Source of the DNA: Acuticoccus sediminis
GTDB taxonomy: Bacteria; Pseudomonadota; Alphaproteobacteria; Rhizobiales; Amorphaceae
Direction of reading: 5' to 3'
DNA: 64,000 bases
Assembly: GCF_003258595.1 (NCBI RefSeq)
Contig: NZ_QHHQ01000008.1
Span: 186,001 to 250,000, forward strand
The first letter of the stretch is position 1, and each line of letters starts with the position of its first letter. Positions 61,310-64,000 of this stretch are shown here, piece by piece. The notes under the pieces are model-generated. The model was given only the letters and a program-made list of their open reading frames with translations. It had not been told where the DNA came from and made no database searches. The position numbers were made by a program, and so were the translations under genes.

Positions 61310-62323
61310 ATGCTTTCGCGACGACAGACGCTGGCCGGACTGCTCGCCACCGTGGCGGCGACGGAGACCGTCATCGCACAGGTGCCGATGCCGAGGGAGG
61401 CGCCGCTCAGCGCGAACATCGACAGCGGCGCGCTGGCGCCCGGCAGCTTCGTCTGGCACCCGGAGCTGTCGCCGGAGGGGCCGGTCATCATCATCGTCTC
61501 GCTGAGCGAGCAGCTCGTCCACGTCTACCGCAACGGGATCGAGATCGGCGTCTCCACCTGCTCCACCGGCAAGCCGGGGCACGACACGCCGACGGGGGTC
61601 TTCCTGATCCTCCAGAAGGACCGCGACCACCACTCCTCGACCTACAACAACGCGCCGATGCCGAACATGCAGCGCCTCACCTGGGGCGGTATCGCGCTGC
61701 ACGCGGGGAACCTTCCCGGCTATCCGGCCTCGCACGGCTGCGTGCGCCTGCCGAAGCAGTTCTCCGAGCTGATCTTCGGAATCACGCACCTCGGCATTCC
61801 CGTGATCATCGCCGACGAGGCGAGCGAACCCGAGGCCGTCTACCACGCCGGCCTGATGCTCCCGCCGGAGGCGGAGGCCGAGGCGAATGCGGCCATCGTC
61901 GCCGCGGCGAAGAAGTCCCACCACCCCGTCGACGCGACCACGCAGACGCACGACGTCGTCTCGATCCTCATCTCGGGCGCCGACAAGGCGGCAATGATGT
62001 TCATGGACGGCATCGAGGTCTGGTCGTCGCCGGTGCGCATCAAGGATCCGGAGCGCCCGCTCGGCAACCACGTCTACAAGCTGATGGCCGCCGACCCGGA
62101 CGGAGCGGGGGCGCAGTGGCTCACCCACCCGATCCAGGCGGTCGACGGCGGGGACACGGCCGGCGAGGCGCTGTCGCGGGTGACGATCGAGAACTGGGCC
62201 GAGGCGGTCGAGATCCTGGGCGGTCTGCGCCCCGGCTCGACGCTCGTCGTCACCGACCTGCCGACCGGCGACCACACCCAGAGCTCGGGCGACTTCGTCA
62301 TCATGCGTTCCGCCGAGGTCTGA
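61310..62323 (+). CDS. Exported L,D-transpeptidase (YkuD family)
   Basis: A 337-residue protein with a Tat-like leader MLSRRQTLAGLLATVA. The YkuD domain spans about residues 50-180: ITIVSLSEQ-type strands, GIEIGVSTCSTGKPGHDTPTG and the catalytic HGCVRLP (ASHGCVRLPKQF). It would cross-link peptidoglycan or attach proteins to it. A C-terminal region of about 150 residues contains a second, degenerate-looking strand set (MFMDGIEVWSSPVRIKD). GGGGG upstream marks the ATG at 61310, which I chose over an ATG 16 codons upstream. Confidence 0.88.
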   Translation: MLSRRQTLAGLLATVAATETVIAQVPMPREAPLSANIDSGALAPGSFVWHPELSPEGPVIIIVSLSEQLVHVYRNGIEIGVSTCSTGKPGHDTPTGVFLILQKDRDHHSSTYNNAPMPNMQRLTWGGIALHAGNLPGYPASHGCVRLPKQFSELIFGITHLGIPVIIADEASEPEAVYHAGLMLPPEAEAEANAAIVAAAKKSHHPVDATTQTHDVVSILISGADKAAMMFMDGIEVWSSPVRIKDPERPLGNHVYKLMAADPDGAGAQWLTHPIQAVDGGDTAGEALSRVTIENWAEAVEILGGLRPGSTLVVTDLPTGDHTQSSGDFVIMRSAEV

Positions 62324-62438
62324 TACGGCCGCAGCGCCCTGCCGGGACGGGTCATCGCGTCTCCGGTGCTTTCCATGCAAGGGAACGCCCGGACCGTGCG
62401 GGCGCGGCGTGGCCGCCTGCATTCGCGTCGACGCCGCG

Positions 62439-62452
62439 TTGATTTAACTCAA
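62439..62452. promoter_or_regulatory. FixK/FNR-like box TTGA-N6-TCAA
   Basis: TTGATTTAACTCAA matches the FixK consensus TTGA-N6-TCAA perfectly and the FNR box TTGAT-N4-ATCAA with one mismatch. It lies 72 bp upstream of the universal stress protein gene, suitable for an activator of microoxic expression. Confidence 0.65.
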
Positions 62453-62523
62453 TGGGCGCAGCCGGCATGTGCGCTCAAATGGGAAGGAGCGACCAAGACA
62501 AAATAGTTCAGGGAGGACGCGCC

Positions 62524-63393
62524 ATGGCGCTGAAGTCCATCATCTGTCTGTTCGACGGGACGGATCCCGATGTCGCGGCGTTGGAGACGGCGATCGCGAT
62601 CGCCAAGGCGCGGAGCGCGCACCTGCGCGTCGTCCATGCGCACTTCCCGTTTCTCGTCTACGGTGGCGGACGCGGCGGATATCTCCTGTCCGACGACACC
62701 TGGATCGAGGCGATCAACCGCCAGCAGTTCCAGCAGGAGGCGAACGCGCACAGCCGCGCCAAGGAGGTGTGCCAGCGGCTCGACCTGCCGCTCGACGGCG
62801 AGGGCAAGACCTTGCCCCACGCCTCGTTCGTCCCGGTCCACTCGACCATCGCGGCGGACCTGCTGCGGGAGCTGTCGCTCTGCGATCTCTTGGTCCTCGG
62901 GGGCAAGGCGCAGGGCGACGGGCTGGAGAGCAGTGTCGCCGAGATGGCGCTGTTCTCGAGCGGGCGGCCGGCCCTCATCGTGCGGCCGCGTGACGACGGT
63001 GCCACCCCGCAGTTCGACGGGGAGCGCCTGGCCGTGGCCTGGAACGGGGGGCCGCAGGTGGTGCGCGCGCTCGTCGGCGCCATTCCGGTGATGCGCCATG
63101 CGCGCGACGTCGTGTTGCTGAAGGCCGAGGGGCACCGGCACACCGGCGCGACCAGCGGCGACACGACCGCGCTCGTCTATCTGGACGCGCACGGCGTCAA
63201 CGCGTCGCTCGAGGTCGTCGAGATGGAGCACCGGTCGGCGGCCGAGGCCGTCCTCGACCGAGCCCGCGAGCTGAAGTGCGCCGGACTCGTCATGGGCGCC
63301 TACGGCCACAGCGTCTTCCGGGAGATGGTCATCGGCGGATTCTCGCAGCACATGCTGCGGAACTGCGAGCTCCCGCTGCTGATGAGCCACTGA
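62524..63393 (+). CDS. Tandem universal stress protein (UspA family)
   Basis: A 289-residue protein with two Usp folds. The first begins LKSIICLFDGTDPDVAALET. The second, from about residue 155, has LAVAWNGGPQVVRALVGAIP and ends in the ATP-binding pattern VMGAYGHSVFREMVIGGFSQ (G-x2-G-x9-G-S/T type). GGGAGGA lies seven bases before the ATG at 62524. Tandem Usps in alphaproteobacteria often respond to low oxygen; the FixK-like box upstream agrees with this. Confidence 0.9.
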   Translation: MALKSIICLFDGTDPDVAALETAIAIAKARSAHLRVVHAHFPFLVYGGGRGGYLLSDDTWIEAINRQQFQQEANAHSRAKEVCQRLDLPLDGEGKTLPHASFVPVHSTIAADLLRELSLCDLLVLGGKAQGDGLESSVAEMALFSSGRPALIVRPRDDGATPQFDGERLAVAWNGGPQVVRALVGAIPVMRHARDVVLLKAEGHRHTGATSGDTTALVYLDAHGVNASLEVVEMEHRSAAEAVLDRARELKCAGLVMGAYGHSVFREMVIGGFSQHMLRNCELPLLMSH

Positions 63394-63398
63394 CGGGA

Positions 63399-63422
63399 CC
63401 GGCCGCCGGGGCTGGCGGCCGG
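63399..63422. terminator. Bidirectional hairpin between usp and alcohol dehydrogenase genes
   Basis: CCGGCCGCC (63399-63407) pairs with GGCGGCCGG (63414-63422) around GGGGCT, between two convergent stop codons at 63393 and 63433. Confidence 0.7.
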
Positions 63423-63432
63423 GCGGGGCCGA

Positions 63433-64000
63433 TCAGGGCGTGATCGCCACCTTCAGGACGCCGTCCCGCTGGTGCGAGAAGAGGTCGTAGGCCGCCTCGA
63501 TGTCGTCGAGCGCGAAGCGGTGGGTGACGAGCGGGCGCGTGTCGAGCCGGCCCGAGGCGATCACCGACATCAGCCGGCGCATGCGCTCCTTGCCGCCGGG
63601 GCACAGCGTGGTGCGGATGGTGTGGTCGCCGAGGCCAGCGGCGAAGGCGTCGAGCGGCAGCCTCAGGTCGCTCGAATAGACGCCGAGGGAGGAGAGGGTG
63701 CCGCCGGGGCGGATGACCCGCAGCGCCGCCTCGAAGGTCGCCTGCGTGCCCAGCGCCTCGATCGCGACGTCGACGCCGCGCCCGTCGGTCAGCCGCATGA
63801 TCTCCTCCACCGGGTCGACGGCGCGGAAGTCGACGATATGGTCGGCGCCCATGCGGCGGGCGATGTCCATGCGCGCCGGCACGGTCTCAACGCCGAAGAT
63901 CGTCGTCGCGCCCATCAGGCGCGCGCCGGCGGTGGCGCAGAGGCCGATCGGCCCCTGGGCGAACACGGCCACCGTGTCGCCGATCTTCACCGCGCCGGAC
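63433..64000 (-). CDS. Zinc-dependent alcohol dehydrogenase (MDR superfamily), N-terminus outside window
   Basis: The C-terminal 189 residues, open at the window end. The Rossmann loop is FAQGPIGLCATAGARLMGA, the cofactor strand is GVETVPARMDIARRMGADHI, and VDVAIEALGTQATFEAAL follows. The C-terminus VLKVAITP is normal for the family. The catalytic zinc ligands are in the missing N-terminal part. MDR dehydrogenases oxidise alcohols or reduce aldehydes with NAD(P). Its substrate is unknown. Confidence 0.88.
   Translation of the reverse strand, partial: SGAVKIGDTVAVFAQGPIGLCATAGARLMGATTIFGVETVPARMDIARRMGADHIVDFRAVDPVEEIMRLTDGRGVDVAIEALGTQATFEAALRVIRPGGTLSSLGVYSSDLRLPLDAFAAGLGDHTIRTTLCPGGKERMRRLMSVIASGRLDTRPLVTHRFALDDIEAAYDLFSHQRDGVLKVAITP

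Overview
The window is very GC-rich (about 70%), gene-dense chromosomal DNA with no rRNA, tRNA, CRISPR array or insertion sequence that I can see. The gene set points to an alphaproteobacterium, most likely Hyphomicrobiales/Rhodobacterales-like and possibly marine: GSII-type (GlnII) glutamine synthetase, DUF1127, a DUF442-sulfide:quinone reductase fusion, a FixK-like box, three TRAP transporters, one TTT transporter, and many GntR regulators. The genus cannot be fixed from sequence alone. Almost everything is accessory catabolism: uptake systems paired with enzymes for small organic acids, amides and ureido compounds.

Layout. 1-10.2 kb (minus strand): FAD oxidoreductase (cut by the window start), a Dpp/Opp-type ABC transporter with a natural permease-ATPase fusion, and HyuA/HyuB hydantoinase subunits. 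A GntR/FCD regulator is divergent across a perfect 14-bp palindrome. 11-20.2 kb (minus): isochorismatase-fold amidase, two maleate isomerase/Asp-Glu racemase paralogues, an MBL hydrolase, LeuCD-type hydro-lyase, TctCBA and a second GntR/FCD regulator. 20.4-25.9 kb (plus): CE4 deacetylase-like hydrolase, BASS transporter, TRAP transporter and a GAF protein. 26-31.5 kb (plus): MaoC hydratase, acyl-CoA dehydrogenase, TRAP transporter and crotonase. 31.5-35.6 kb (minus): MmgE/PrpD, PaaK-like CoA ligase and amidase. 35.9 kb: HutC-type GntR regulator. 36.6-39.8 kb (minus): CitE-like lyase and two class III CoA-transferases. 40-45.1 kb: an unusual transcription-factor/alpha-beta-hydrolase fusion, divergent from P450, STAS, DUF1127 and GlnII genes. 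45.5-47.5 kb: an RTX protein. 47.8-55.5 kb: a third TRAP system divergent from a second HyuA/HyuB pair, then a TetR regulator. 55.6-57.1 kb: a long hairpin and an MFS transporter. 57.5-61.2 kb: Crp/Fnr regulator, DUF2892, persulfide dioxygenase and DUF442-SQR (sulfide detoxification). 61.3-64 kb: L,D-transpeptidase, universal stress protein with a FixK-like box, and a zinc alcohol dehydrogenase cut by the window end.

The main observation is a shared intergenic palindrome, TTGTCCGGACAA. Its perfect 10-bp core lies upstream of four separate transcription units, and a one-base variant lies upstream of a fifth: near 14.22, 20.35, 25.92, 35.71 and 39.87 kb. It ties about 29 kb of uptake, CoA-activation, hydration, dehydrogenation and lyase genes into one probable regulon. 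Its GT-N4-AC geometry fits the HutC subfamily, so the HutC-type protein at 35.86 kb is the best candidate regulator. The substrate looks like a small unsaturated or branched dicarboxylate or its amide, entering CoA-dependent degradation, but it cannot be named from the sequence.
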